Assembly (NCBI GenBank): GCA_034086685.1
Contig: JAXDZY010000020.1
Location: 1-64,000, forward strand
DNA length: 64,000 nt
Source: TWA4 sp034086685
Lineage (GTDB): Bacteria; Bacillota; Clostridia; Lachnospirales; Lachnospiraceae
Direction of reading: 5' to 3'
Shown here: piece by piece, positions 8,665 to 17,752 of the stretch
Layout: each line of letters starts with the position of its first letter
How positions within the stretch are numbered: the stretch's first letter is position 1
Notes under the pieces: model-generated
Database searches by the model: none
What the model saw: only the letters and a program-made list of their open reading frames with translations
What the model was told of the DNA's origin: nothing
Position numbers and translations under genes: made by a program

Positions 8665-10068
8665 TTATCTGCGGACAAGTAAACTTATGCACTCCACCCC
8701 GGTGGTATGCGCAAACATATCCACGGGCTGCACCTTTACTGTATCATATCCATGCTCCGACAGATAATAAAGATCTCTGGCCAGCGTGGAAGAATTGCAG
8801 GAAACATAGACAATTCTTTCAGGCGACATGCGTACCATGGTTTCCAACACAATTTCTTCACACCCTTTTCGGGGCGGATCCGTTACAATCACATCCGCAC
8901 GAATCCCTTCCTTTTCATACAGATCAGGCAGTACCTCTTCCGCTTTTCCCACGTAAAATCTCACGTTGCTGATTCCGTTATTTTCCGCATTGATTCTTGC
9001 GTTTTCAATAGCAGGAGGAACAATTTCCACACCGTATACCTGTCTGGCTCTGCGGGCCAGAAACAGTGAAATCGTGCCTGTTCCGCAGTACAGGTCCCAG
9101 ACAGTTTCCTGCCCGGTCAGACCTGCAAAATCCAGAGCTGTTTCATACAGCACACGGGTCTGAAGCGGATTGACCTGAAAAAAGGACTGGGCGGATATAC
9201 GGTAAAGGATATCTCCAATCATGTCCGTAATATAACCGTATCCCATCAGATCGATCATCTCAGCCCCCATAATCACATTGGTCCTGTCAGTATTTATATT
9301 GAGGCAGATGCTGGTCATTCCCTCCACCTTCTGCAGACGCTCTACCAGGGCTCTGCGGGCAGCAGGCGGATTCAGATTCCGCCCGTTGACTACCAGGCAT
9401 ACCATGATTTCCCCTGTAAAATACCCGGTTCGAATCATAATATGGCGAAGCATGCCTTTACCGCTTACTTCATCATAAGCCCGGACCTTATAATCCTCCA
9501 TCCATTTCCGGATGATGGCAATAATTTTTTCATTAACCGGCTGACCGATATGACAGCAGGGAGATTCAATAACAGCATGGGTTCTTCCTGCATAAAACCC
9601 GATTTTAATCTGTCCATCCTTCCCCTGACGAACCGGGTACTGCGCTTTATTGCGATAATACCAGGGACCTTTTTCACCGGTCATTCCCAGCGTATCAGCC
9701 ACCGGTACATCAGGCAAATGTCCAATGCGGCTTAAATGATTCTTCACCTTATCGGTCTTGAATTTCAGCTGTGCTTCATAGCTCATGGCCTGAAGCTGGC
9801 ATCCTCCGCAGGGAGCAGCCACAGAGCACCGCGGTTCCACACGAATGGGGGAAGGAGAAAGAATCTCCACGATCCGGGCATATCCATACCCCTTCTTCAC
9901 TGCTGTCACCCTGGCGAGCACCTGATCACCTACCACTGCATCTTTAATAAAGAGGGCAAAGCCTTCTGATTTGCCTATGCCCTCTCCATTTTCACTCATA
10001 TCTGTAATCGTCACCGTAACCAGCTCATTTTTTGCAGCCGGTGCTGTATATTTTATCTTTTTAGACAT
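8665..10068 (-). CDS. rlmD: 23S rRNA (uracil-5-)-methyltransferase, RlmD/TrmA family
   Basis: A 467-residue RNA m5U methyltransferase. An N-terminal TRAM domain (about residues 10–70, VTVTITDMSENGEGIGK) is followed by the 4Fe-4S motif CSVAAPCGGCQLQ. A Rossmann methyltransferase domain follows, with VWDLYCGTGTISLFLA (SAM binding), VTDPPRKGCE and the catalytic-cysteine motif VYVSCNSSTLARD. It methylates uridine in 23S rRNA; family members in Firmicutes (RlmCD) may act on two positions. The start at 10068 has AGGAG 8 nt upstream, whereas the frame open to 10263 lacks a site. It is downstream of yhaM on the same strand. Confidence 0.9.
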   Translation of the reverse strand: MSKKIKYTAPAAKNELVTVTITDMSENGEGIGKSEGFALFIKDAVVGDQVLARVTAVKKGYGYARIVEILSPSPIRVEPRCSVAAPCGGCQLQAMSYEAQLKFKTDKVKNHLSRIGHLPDVPVADTLGMTGEKGPWYYRNKAQYPVRQGKDGQIKIGFYAGRTHAVIESPCCHIGQPVNEKIIAIIRKWMEDYKVRAYDEVSGKGMLRHIMIRTGYFTGEIMVCLVVNGRNLNPPAARRALVERLQKVEGMTSICLNINTDRTNVIMGAEMIDLMGYGYITDMIGDILYRISAQSFFQVNPLQTRVLYETALDFAGLTGQETVWDLYCGTGTISLFLARRARQVYGVEIVPPAIENARINAENNGISNVRFYVGKAEEVLPDLYEKEGIRADVIVTDPPRKGCEEIVLETMVRMSPERIVYVSCNSSTLARDLYYLSEHGYDTVKVQPVDMFAHTTGVECISLLVRR

Positions 10069-10099
10069 ATAATTCTCCTCTATCGCATCATCTCCGGCC

Positions 10100-10123
10100 G
10101 CGGCCCCGACAAGGCGGGGCCGC
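10100..10123. repeat. strong GC hairpin between yhaM and rlmD
   Basis: GCGGCCCCG (10100–10108) pairs perfectly with CGGGGCCGC (10115–10123) around a 6-nt loop. There is no T run, so it is more likely an RNA-stability or processing element between the two genes than a terminator. Confidence 0.5.
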
Positions 10124-10135
10124 CTGAAAACAGGC

Positions 10136-11080
10136 TTACAGCGGAGTTGTTCTCTTAAAATTACTCTCCAGCAGGCGATTATATCCCAGCCATTCGCTGT
10201 CGCTGTTGTTATTTTCCAGAAGTTCCCGCATGGTCTCCAGCTTGGCATCTGTATTATCGGCAAAATTCAGGGCAGCCGCCTCGATCATGGCCGGTTTCTT
10301 GGGAGAACCGTATTCCAGCTCTCCGTGATGAGCCAGAATGCAGTGCTTCAGCTCATTGGCGGTTTTTGCAGGAAAACCTGGAATCCTTCTGATATGTTCT
10401 CCCACCATCTCCGCTCCGATCACAATATGTCCCAGCAGCTGGCCGTCTTCCGTATAATCATTCTCCGGAAAAGCCGACAATTCTTTTGTTTTTCCGATAT
10501 CGTGAAGCATAGCCGCTGTCAGCAGCAGATCACGATTCAGAACAGGATATTGTTTACAATAGAAATCACACAGACGGACCACACCCAGAGTATGTTCCAG
10601 AAGTCCGCCCACAAAACCATGGTGAACACTTTTCGCTGCGGAATGGGTGCTGAACGTCTTCGCCAGTGCCTTATCATCGACAAAAAAGCTGCGCACCAGT
10701 GCCTTCATTTTGGGATTGGACAGGCTGTCCATATACCCGAGAAGCTCCCGATACATGTCGTTGATGGAAAAACGGCTGCAGGGCAGATAATCCGCAGGGT
10801 CATATTCGTTCTCCGCCGCAACGCGCACCCTGCGTACATTAAGCTGCAAAGATCCCTGGTAGCTGGTTACCTCACCTTCCACCTGGATATAATCCATGGC
10901 ATCAAAATGATTAATGCCATTACTGAGATCCCAGATCTTCGCATCAATGGTGCCTGTCTTATCCTGCAGAATCATGGAAAAATAATTTTTCCCGCTTTTG
11001 GAACGCAGGGTCTGTTTCTGTTTACACAGATAAATATCAACCGTTCTGTCACCTTCACGTAAGTTTCCTATAAATTTCAT
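10136..11080 (-). CDS. yhaM: 3'-5' exoribonuclease YhaM family protein
   Basis: A 314-residue protein. An N-terminal OB-fold nucleic-acid-binding domain (about residues 12–95) is followed by an HD phosphohydrolase domain with HHGFVGGLLEHTLGV and MLHDIGKTKEL. This is the architecture of YhaM, an exoribonuclease acting in RNA turnover. Either the ATG at 11080 or a TTG at 11086 could start it. The ribosome binding site GGGAGG lies 25–31 nt before the ATG, with a small hairpin (gacgg…ccgtc) between them. The gene is followed by rlmD and preceded by the HtrA-like gene, so the three may be co-transcribed. Confidence 0.88.
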   Translation of the reverse strand: MKFIGNLREGDRTVDIYLCKQKQTLRSKSGKNYFSMILQDKTGTIDAKIWDLSNGINHFDAMDYIQVEGEVTSYQGSLQLNVRRVRVAAENEYDPADYLPCSRFSINDMYRELLGYMDSLSNPKMKALVRSFFVDDKALAKTFSTHSAAKSVHHGFVGGLLEHTLGVVRLCDFYCKQYPVLNRDLLLTAAMLHDIGKTKELSAFPENDYTEDGQLLGHIVIGAEMVGEHIRRIPGFPAKTANELKHCILAHHGELEYGSPKKPAMIEAAALNFADNTDAKLETMRELLENNNSDSEWLGYNRLLESNFKRTTPL

Positions 11081-11117
11081 AATCAAATGACGGCAAAAAC
11101 CGTCTTCCTCCCTTCTG

Positions 11118-12395
11118 TCAGCCCTGACGGACTGTCGGAGTTATCTTTAACTCCACTTTTTTATATGCACCCTGACTGCTTCTGTATACTGTCATCTTTA
11201 CTTCCCTGCCGGATGTCAGTTCCATGAGAATCTGCTCATACTCTTCCATGGAAGCAATCTTCTGACCATTCAGTGTCTCAAGCACGTCGCCTGCCTGAAC
11301 ACCGGCATTGTGGGCTGCGCTGTCTTTTATCACATCAGTAACATAAATGCCCTGCGGGATCTGATACTGTGTCCTCATTGTTTCATCAATATCCTGTCCT
11401 GTAATCCCGATACCTGCTGTTTCCCTGCCGCTAAGAATCCGGTTGATATATACCATTACATCATTGATGGAATAGGCCTGAGAATACCCATCTCCCACAT
11501 TCTGATTCTCACCTGTATAAATTCCCAGAAGATCGCCGTCAATTCCCATGAGAAAACTGCATCCCGTTCCCTCAATCCGCACAGAACTCTGAATCCCCCG
11601 GATCAGGCAGTCGGTCAGGGGAAGATTATCCTCCACAAAGGATATGAATCCAATACCCACAGACCCCTCTGTACCTGACGGACATCCAGATACAAAAACC
11701 GGTATGCCGGCACTCATCATGGAAGATGTGCCGATTTTAACCGTCTTCAGATGATTGTCTTCGGAAGCGGGCAGATCTTTGCGGCTGATGGAAAGAACCG
11801 CAATATCAAAAACCGTATCATAGCCTTCCAGCAATGCCTCCTCTGATGTTCCTCCGCTGAACTTTATCCGGATTGACGCTGCGTTTCGAAGGCTTCTGTA
11901 TCCTGTCAGAATATAATATCTGTCTTCTGTCTTCCGTATAAGAATACCGGACTGTGCATACTGACTGTCGTAGCTCATGGCAAACCAGTCCACGTCCTTT
12001 TTCACAGCCACCACCGTCACCATATAATCTCCAAGAGACTGAACCGTTTTCCTGATGCGATTATAAAAAACCGATTCTTCCTGGGAAGTTTCATCTTTCA
12101 CAATCTGTGATATGAAATTCTCCAGTTCCTCTTTATTCCCCGGCATGACATCTTCGGCCTGCGTCTGTGTTTGTGCGGCAGTTTCTTCTGTTTGGGCTGT
12201 TTTTTCTCCATCCTGTGGTGAAGAATGAAAAAATGAAATGCACAGGATAAATATCAGTGCTGCTGTCAGTCCGAATACTGCTCCTGAAACTGCCGGTTTT
12301 CCCAGAACTTTCAGAAGTTCCTTTCTCATATCTGTTTTCCTGACTATCTTTTCCCGGATAAAATCCGGTTGATTATCCTTTGAATGATCTTCCAT
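11118..12395 (-). CDS. HtrA-like protein with PDZ domain, protease site degenerate
   Basis: The 425-residue protein has the HtrA/DegP layout: cytoplasmic N-terminus (1–45), one membrane segment (about 40–58), a polar linker, a trypsin-like domain (about 100–325) and a C-terminal PDZ domain (about 330–415, NAGVQAGDVLETLNGQKI). The Asp of the triad is kept (TVFDIAVLSI). The usual His motif is replaced (ILTGYRSLRN where TNxHV is expected). The GNSGGPL serine motif reads GTGCSFL. It is therefore probably an inactive protease homologue acting as a binding or regulatory protein at the cell surface. It is divergent from mutS2. A GGAGAT site precedes the ATG. Confidence 0.8.
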   Translation of the reverse strand: MEDHSKDNQPDFIREKIVRKTDMRKELLKVLGKPAVSGAVFGLTAALIFILCISFFHSSPQDGEKTAQTEETAAQTQTQAEDVMPGNKEELENFISQIVKDETSQEESVFYNRIRKTVQSLGDYMVTVVAVKKDVDWFAMSYDSQYAQSGILIRKTEDRYYILTGYRSLRNAASIRIKFSGGTSEEALLEGYDTVFDIAVLSISRKDLPASEDNHLKTVKIGTSSMMSAGIPVFVSGCPSGTEGSVGIGFISFVEDNLPLTDCLIRGIQSSVRIEGTGCSFLMGIDGDLLGIYTGENQNVGDGYSQAYSINDVMVYINRILSGRETAGIGITGQDIDETMRTQYQIPQGIYVTDVIKDSAAHNAGVQAGDVLETLNGQKIASMEEYEQILMELTSGREVKMTVYRSSQGAYKKVELKITPTVRQG

Positions 12396-12510
12396 GCTAA
12401 ATCTCCATGCAGACGGCGTTTCCGCCGGACCCGCCTTTACAAATAGTAACTGACATGTTCCTGATTATTATAAAATATATTATTTCCAATGTGAAGCTTT
12501 TTTTCCCACA

Positions 12511-12539
12511 TTGCACGAAATCCTGCTCTGTAGTATAAT
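12511..12539 (+). promoter_or_regulatory. sigma-A-like promoter of mutS2
   Basis: TTGCAC (12511–12516) and TATAAT (12534–12539) are spaced by 17 bp, about 105 bp before the mutS2 start. An AATGTG…CACATT inverted repeat (12488–12512) overlaps the upstream side. Confidence 0.65.
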
Positions 12540-12644
12540 TAACAGGCGGAAACTTACCCCACTGTAATATAGCGATAATCAGGCATGATTATCTGATCAG
12601 CACAGTTGCAACAGTAATTCCATATCTTATTTACGGAGATTGAT

Positions 12645-15047
12645 ATGAATAAAAAAGCTTTAAAAACTTTAGAATTTGATAAAATTTTGGAACGGCTCGC
12701 CGGCTTTGCCACAACACCTGTCGGCAAAGAACGCTGCCTGCAGCTGGAACCCATGAATGACATCGGACAGATCCGGCTGGCTGTTCAGGAGACAACTGAT
12801 GCCACAGACCGGATCAGACGCAAAGGAGCGCTTTCTTTTACCGGAGTACGCAACATCCTGCCCTCCATCAGGCGTCTGGAGATCGGATCCAGTCTGGGAA
12901 TCGGAGAACTTCTTGCAATCAGCAGCCTGCTGACCGTTGCAGCCAGAGCCAAATCATTCGGCAGGGAAGAAGAAGGAATTTCCGCTGACTCCCTGACAGG
13001 TTATTTTTCTGCACTGGAGCCCGTGACTTCGCTGAATAATGAAATCCGGCGCTGTATTAAATCAGAAGAAGAGATTGATGACAATGCCAGCCCCGCACTG
13101 CGCCAGATCCGCCGTTCCATGGGCGGTATCAATGCGCGGATTCATGCTCAGCTGAATTCACTGCTTTCTTCCCATAAAAGCGAGCTGCAGGACGCAGTAG
13201 TAACCATGCGCAACGGACGTTACTGTCTGCCGGTAAAAGCAGAGAATAAGAACCAGGTAGCCGGCATGGTACAGGATCAGTCATCCACCGGCTCCACCTA
13301 CTTCATCGAACCCATGGCCGTCATCAAACTGAACAATGAGATGCGGGAACTGGAAATCCGGGAACAGAAAGAAATCGAAGTCATTCTGGCCAATCTCAGC
13401 AATCAGGCAGCTGCATACACCGATCAGCTGACAGAAGATCTGCAGGTGCTGACGCAGCTGGATTTTATTTTTGCCAAAGCCATGTATTCGGGCAGCTGCA
13501 AGGGTTCCTGCCCTGTATTTAATGAAAAAGGAATCATTCATATCCGGGACGGACGTCATCCTCTTCTGAATCCGGAAACCGTGGTTCCCACCACCATCCG
13601 TCTGGGAGATGATTTCACCCTGCTGATTATTACCGGTCCCAATACCGGAGGCAAAACCGTTTCTCTTAAGACAACCGGTCTGCTCCAGATGATGGGACAG
13701 TCCGGTCTGCATATTCCCGCTTTTCAGGGTTCACAGCTGGCGGTGTTTGATGAAATTTATGCAGATATCGGAGATGAACAGAGTATCGAGCAGAGTCTCA
13801 GTACCTTTTCTTCCCATATGACCAATATCGTACCGATCCTTGACAAGGCTGACAGTCGTTCTCTGGTGCTTTTTGATGAGCTTGGAGCCGGTACCGACCC
13901 TGTAGAGGGGGCAGCCCTGGCCATGTCCATTCTCAACTATCTGCACAATATGCAGGTCCGCACCATGGCAACCACCCACTACAGCGAACTGAAAGTTTAT
14001 GCTCTGTCCACAGATGGTGTGGAAAATGCATCCTGTGAATTCGACGTGGAAACCCTGTCTCCCACCTACCGTCTGCTTATCGGTATCCCCGGCAAAAGCA
14101 ATGCCTTTGCCATTTCCAGAAAGCTGGGACTGGAGGAGCATATTATCGAAACCGCCAGCTCCTACATCGGAAATCAGGACAAGGCTTTTGAAGATGTTAT
14201 TTCTGATCTGGAACACGCCCGTCAGGAAATGGAGAAAGAAAAAGCGGAAATCGAACGTCTGAAACGGGATGCAAGTCTGCTGAAAAAACGGACAGAGGAG
14301 CAGAAACGCCAGCTGGAGGAACGCAGAGACAAAATACTGGAACAGGCCAACGAGGAAGCCCGCCAGATTCTGCAGAAGGCTAAAACCACAGCCGATCAGA
14401 CCATTCGCCGTATCAACAAGCTGGGGATGTCGGGAGGCAATATGCAGGAACTGGAGGAAGAACGTGCAAAGCTGCGCAATCAGCTGCGTAAAAATGACCA
14501 GAAAAAAGAGAAAAGGCTGCATGCTGCCGTCAAAACAGCCCGGGCAGAGGAAATCAAGGTCGGTGATTCCGTACGGGTCATTTCTCTGAATACAAAGGGA
14601 ACCGTTCTCACCCTTCCCAATGCCAGAGGCGATCTGCAGGTTCAGATGGGAATCATGACCTCTCAGGTTAATATAAAGGATCTTGAACTTCTGAAAGAGG
14701 ATACTCTCTCCGGCCCTGACGGTACCATTACTTCCGGCCGCAAATCCGGCAAGGGAACTCACGCAAGCCAGATTAAGATGAGTAAATCCATGAATGTCAG
14801 CACGGAAGTCAATCTGATCGGCATGAATGCCGATGAAGCCATTGCAACTCTGGATAAATACCTGGATGATGCCTACCTGGCTCATCTGCCTCAGGTCCGC
14901 ATCGTACACGGCCGCGGTACCGGAGTCCTGAAAAATGCCGTCCACAATCATCTGAAACGACTGCGTTATGTAAAAAGCTATCGTCTCGGAACTTTCGGAG
15001 AAGGCAATACCGGTGTAACCATCGTAACCTTTGATACATCACAGTAA
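12645..15047 (+). CDS. mutS2: endonuclease MutS2
   Basis: A full-length 800-residue MutS2. The MutS core/lever region comes first. The ABC-type ATPase follows, with Walker A GPNTGGKTVSLKTTG (about residue 334) and Walker B VLFDELGAGTDP. A long coiled coil (about 515–620) precedes the C-terminal Smr nuclease domain, with VRIVHGRGTGVLKNAV (about 755). MutS2 suppresses recombination, and in Firmicutes it also splits collided ribosomes. Here it is probably co-transcribed with the downstream two-component system, 11 bp away. The ribosome binding site is GGAG, and a good promoter lies upstream. Confidence 0.95.
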   Translation: MNKKALKTLEFDKILERLAGFATTPVGKERCLQLEPMNDIGQIRLAVQETTDATDRIRRKGALSFTGVRNILPSIRRLEIGSSLGIGELLAISSLLTVAARAKSFGREEEGISADSLTGYFSALEPVTSLNNEIRRCIKSEEEIDDNASPALRQIRRSMGGINARIHAQLNSLLSSHKSELQDAVVTMRNGRYCLPVKAENKNQVAGMVQDQSSTGSTYFIEPMAVIKLNNEMRELEIREQKEIEVILANLSNQAAAYTDQLTEDLQVLTQLDFIFAKAMYSGSCKGSCPVFNEKGIIHIRDGRHPLLNPETVVPTTIRLGDDFTLLIITGPNTGGKTVSLKTTGLLQMMGQSGLHIPAFQGSQLAVFDEIYADIGDEQSIEQSLSTFSSHMTNIVPILDKADSRSLVLFDELGAGTDPVEGAALAMSILNYLHNMQVRTMATTHYSELKVYALSTDGVENASCEFDVETLSPTYRLLIGIPGKSNAFAISRKLGLEEHIIETASSYIGNQDKAFEDVISDLEHARQEMEKEKAEIERLKRDASLLKKRTEEQKRQLEERRDKILEQANEEARQILQKAKTTADQTIRRINKLGMSGGNMQELEEERAKLRNQLRKNDQKKEKRLHAAVKTARAEEIKVGDSVRVISLNTKGTVLTLPNARGDLQVQMGIMTSQVNIKDLELLKEDTLSGPDGTITSGRKSGKGTHASQIKMSKSMNVSTEVNLIGMNADEAIATLDKYLDDAYLAHLPQVRIVHGRGTGVLKNAVHNHLKRLRYVKSYRLGTFGEGNTGVTIVTFDTSQ

Positions 15048-15058
15048 AGGAGTCTATA

Positions 15059-15769
15059 ATGGCCAAACAGAAAATCCTGATTGTAGATGATGATGAGATG
15101 ATCAGTGAACTGATTGCTCTTTATCTCGCAAAAGAAATGTATGAAACCCGCATCGTGGGAGACGGATACGATGCGCTGACAGCATTTGAGGAGTTTCAGC
15201 CCCATCTGATTCTTCTGGATCTGATGCTTCCCGGCATCGACGGATACGAGGTCTGCCGGGAAATCCGCAAAACTTCCAACACTCCCATTATCATGCTGTC
15301 TGCCAAGGGTGAAGTTTTTGATAAGGTTCTGGGATTGGAGCTGGGAGCCGATGATTATATCATCAAGCCTTTCGATTCCAAAGAGCTGGTGGCAAGAGTC
15401 AAAGCCGTACTCCGCCGCACGGCTTTGACCTCTGCACCGGTCGTGCAGATTCCCGACCAGCCTGCTGCTCAGTATGTGGCTTATCCGGATCTGATCGTAA
15501 ATCTCACCAATTATTCTGTAACTCTGAAAAACAAACGGCTGGATATGCCTCCCAAGGAACTGGAACTATTATATTTTCTTGCAAAATCCCCCAACCAGGT
15601 GTTTACCAGAGATCAGCTTCTGGACCATATCTGGGGATATGAATATCAGGGCGATACCCGCACCGTTGATGTACATATCAAACGGATTCGTGAGAAGATC
15701 GGTGAAAATCCCGGCTGGAAGCTGGCTACAGTCCACCGGATCGGATATAAATTTGAAGTGACCGGCTGA
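15059..15769 (+). CDS. OmpR/PhoB-family response regulator
   Basis: The protein has 236 residues. The receiver domain (1–120) has the acidic pocket ILIVDDDE, the phosphoacceptor Asp in LILLDLMLPGIDG and the conserved Lys in DYIIKPFD. The C-terminal winged helix (about 140–234) ends with DHIWGYEYQGDTRTVDVHIKRIREKIG. It is a DNA-binding output protein paired with the histidine kinase that overlaps its stop codon by 1 nt (TGATG). It begins 11 bp after mutS2 with a proper AAGGAG site. The targets cannot be deduced from the window. Confidence 0.93.
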   Translation: MAKQKILIVDDDEMISELIALYLAKEMYETRIVGDGYDALTAFEEFQPHLILLDLMLPGIDGYEVCREIRKTSNTPIIMLSAKGEVFDKVLGLELGADDYIIKPFDSKELVARVKAVLRRTALTSAPVVQIPDQPAAQYVAYPDLIVNLTNYSVTLKNKRLDMPPKELELLYFLAKSPNQVFTRDQLLDHIWGYEYQGDTRTVDVHIKRIREKIGENPGWKLATVHRIGYKFEVTG

Positions 15770-17187
15770 TGAAAAAGAAACTGAAATTTAAATTTATACT
15801 GGGCTTTCTGGCCTTCGGGCTGGTGGGATTTCTGCTGATTTCCACACTGGCCTCCGATGCGGTTCTGAAAGTTCTGACCGGTATGCAGGCTGAAAACCTG
15901 TATGAAAAAGCAGAAGAGATTGCTTCTGATTGCGTTAATTCCTATAATGGCAATATGCAGCCTCTGGCCAGCAGGCAGAATCAATACGACGGACTGGCAA
16001 AAGGGCTGGATTCTTCCATCTGGATCGCAGACAGCGACGGTACAGTTATCTACGACAGCTCCGATACATTTACCGGCAGTACTATCACCAATTTCGATCC
16101 GGCTTCATTCGGACAGAGTTCACCCGGACTTTCCGCTTATTCGGAAACAGGTTATTTCTACGATATGTTCAATACAGAACATCTGTCTGTCATGGCATCT
16201 ATCCACGTCAATTATCAGACCAGAGGATATGTGATCATTCATCAGCCCATGTATCTGATTGAACAGAGCCAGTATGACATCCTGAATCTGATGTATCTGA
16301 CCGGAGGAGTAATTTTCCTGCTTTCTTTCCTGATTCTGATTGTATTTCACCTCTGTGTATACCGGCCTCTGAAAGAAATCATTCACGCTGCGGATGAATA
16401 CGCCGGCGGCAATCTGAAATACCGCTGCCCTGTTTCCAGCGACGATGAACTGGGATATCTCTCGGCGACTCTCAATTATATGGCAGCTGAGCTGAACAAT
16501 TCAGAAGAATATCAGCGGAAATTTATCTCCAATGTATCGCATGATTTTCGCTCTCCTCTGACCTCCATCCGTGGATATCTGGTGGCGATTCTGGACGGAA
16601 CCATTCCGCCTGAACTGTATGAAAAATATCTGAATATCGTAATTCGTGAAACGGAACGACTTAACAAGCTGACAGAGGGACTTCTGACTCTGAACCAGCT
16701 GGGCAGCGGCGATACCACGGGACTTAACCTGTCCATATTTGATATTAACCAGACCATCAAAGATACATGTGCCACTTTTGAAGGACACTGCCGTACCAAA
16801 AACCTCACTTTTAATCTGACTTTTTCCGATAAGGTCATGATGGTCCAGGCCGATTTCGGCAAAATCCAGCAGGTAATCTACAACCTGATCGATAATGCCA
16901 TTAAATTTTCCGGCAATGATTCCGGCATCGACATCGAAACCTATGACCGCAACGGCAGAGTTTTCGTATCGGTCAAAGATCACGGCTGTGGAATCGCCAA
17001 GGAAAACCAGAAAAAAATCTTTGAACGTTTTTACAAAGCAGACAATTCCAGGGGGAAGGACAGGCAGGGAACCGGACTTGGACTGGCGATCACCAAAGAA
17101 ATCATCAATGCTCATCACCAGAATATTGATGTGGTCAGCACCCCGGGAGTAGGAACAGAATTTATATTTACACTTCAGAAAAAATGA
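15769..17187 (+). CDS. sensor histidine kinase
   Basis: A 472-residue membrane kinase. The first membrane segment (about 8–28) is followed by an extracellular sensor region (about 30–165) and a second segment (about 172–195). A HAMP domain comes next. The dimerisation/phosphoacceptor motif is SHDFRSPLTSIRGY. The ATPase domain has NLIDNAIKFS (N box), DHGCGIAKEN (G1) and GTGLGLAITKE (G2). It partners the response regulator gene it overlaps. The external domain has no ligand motif I know. A terminator follows directly. Confidence 0.93.
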   Translation: MKKKLKFKFILGFLAFGLVGFLLISTLASDAVLKVLTGMQAENLYEKAEEIASDCVNSYNGNMQPLASRQNQYDGLAKGLDSSIWIADSDGTVIYDSSDTFTGSTITNFDPASFGQSSPGLSAYSETGYFYDMFNTEHLSVMASIHVNYQTRGYVIIHQPMYLIEQSQYDILNLMYLTGGVIFLLSFLILIVFHLCVYRPLKEIIHAADEYAGGNLKYRCPVSSDDELGYLSATLNYMAAELNNSEEYQRKFISNVSHDFRSPLTSIRGYLVAILDGTIPPELYEKYLNIVIRETERLNKLTEGLLTLNQLGSGDTTGLNLSIFDINQTIKDTCATFEGHCRTKNLTFNLTFSDKVMMVQADFGKIQQVIYNLIDNAIKFSGNDSGIDIETYDRNGRVFVSVKDHGCGIAKENQKKIFERFYKADNSRGKDRQGTGLGLAITKEIINAHHQNIDVVSTPGVGTEFIFTLQKK

Positions 17188-17196
17188 TGGATAACA

Positions 17197-17238
17197 GAAA
17201 AGCTGCCGCAAACCCGGAGTTTGTACGGCAGCTTTTCT
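17197..17238. terminator. rho-independent terminator between the kinase gene and trmL
   Basis: AAAAGCTGCCG pairs with CGGCAGCTTTT. The T tract is short and interrupted (TTTTCTT) on the + strand, and an A-run makes it usable from both sides. Confidence 0.85.
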
Positions 17239-17239
17239 T

Positions 17240-17734
17240 CTATCTGCTCCAGTGCAGACGATGCAGCTCTCCATCATGCTGCATCCCGGCAAAATTCTGC
17301 TGACGCAGAGCTTCATAAAGTACAATGGAAGCAGAATTGGACAGGTTCAGAGAACGGATATCCGGATTCATGGGAATACGGATGGCGGTATCTTCATAAT
17401 CCACCAGAATCTCTTCGGGGATTCCCGCACTTTCCTTTCCAAACATAATGTAATCCTCCGGTCCGTAGGTTACTTCCGTATACAGCTTTCTGGCCTTGGT
17501 CGTAGCCATAAAAATACGGGCTCCCGGATTTTTTTCGAGAAAATCCTCAAAATTCTTATAAATCGTCACATCCAGATTCGGCCAGTAATCCAGACCGGCG
17601 CGTTTTAATGTCTTATCATTGATCTGAAATCCCAGAGGCTCAATCAGATGAAGTCTGGTTCCCGTAGCTACACAGGTTCTGCCAATAGTTCCTGTATTAC
17701 CCGGAATTTCAGGTTCATGCAATACAATATTCAT
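17240..17734 (-). CDS. trmL: tRNA (cytidine(34)-2'-O)-methyltransferase
   Basis: A 164-residue SPOUT-fold methyltransferase of the TrmL/YibK type. It begins MNIVLHEPEIPGNTGTIGRT and has LHLIEPLGF, FGKESAGIPEEIL and the knot segment IRIPMNPDIRSLNLSNSA. It methylates the wobble nucleotide of certain leucine tRNAs. It is the last gene of a set with the aminotransferase (18 bp upstream) and the Lrp regulator. The GGAAGG site is slightly far from the ATG but acceptable. Confidence 0.92.
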   Translation of the reverse strand: MNIVLHEPEIPGNTGTIGRTCVATGTRLHLIEPLGFQINDKTLKRAGLDYWPNLDVTIYKNFEDFLEKNPGARIFMATTKARKLYTEVTYGPEDYIMFGKESAGIPEEILVDYEDTAIRIPMNPDIRSLNLSNSASIVLYEALRQQNFAGMQHDGELHRLHWSR

Positions 17735-17752
17735 CTCTGAAAAACCTTCCTT

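Noticed and set aside
13731..14951. Long open frame of 406 codons on the minus strand opposite mutS2
   Set aside because: It has no ribosome binding site and its phase follows the codon bias of mutS2; a strong protein match exists only for the + strand.
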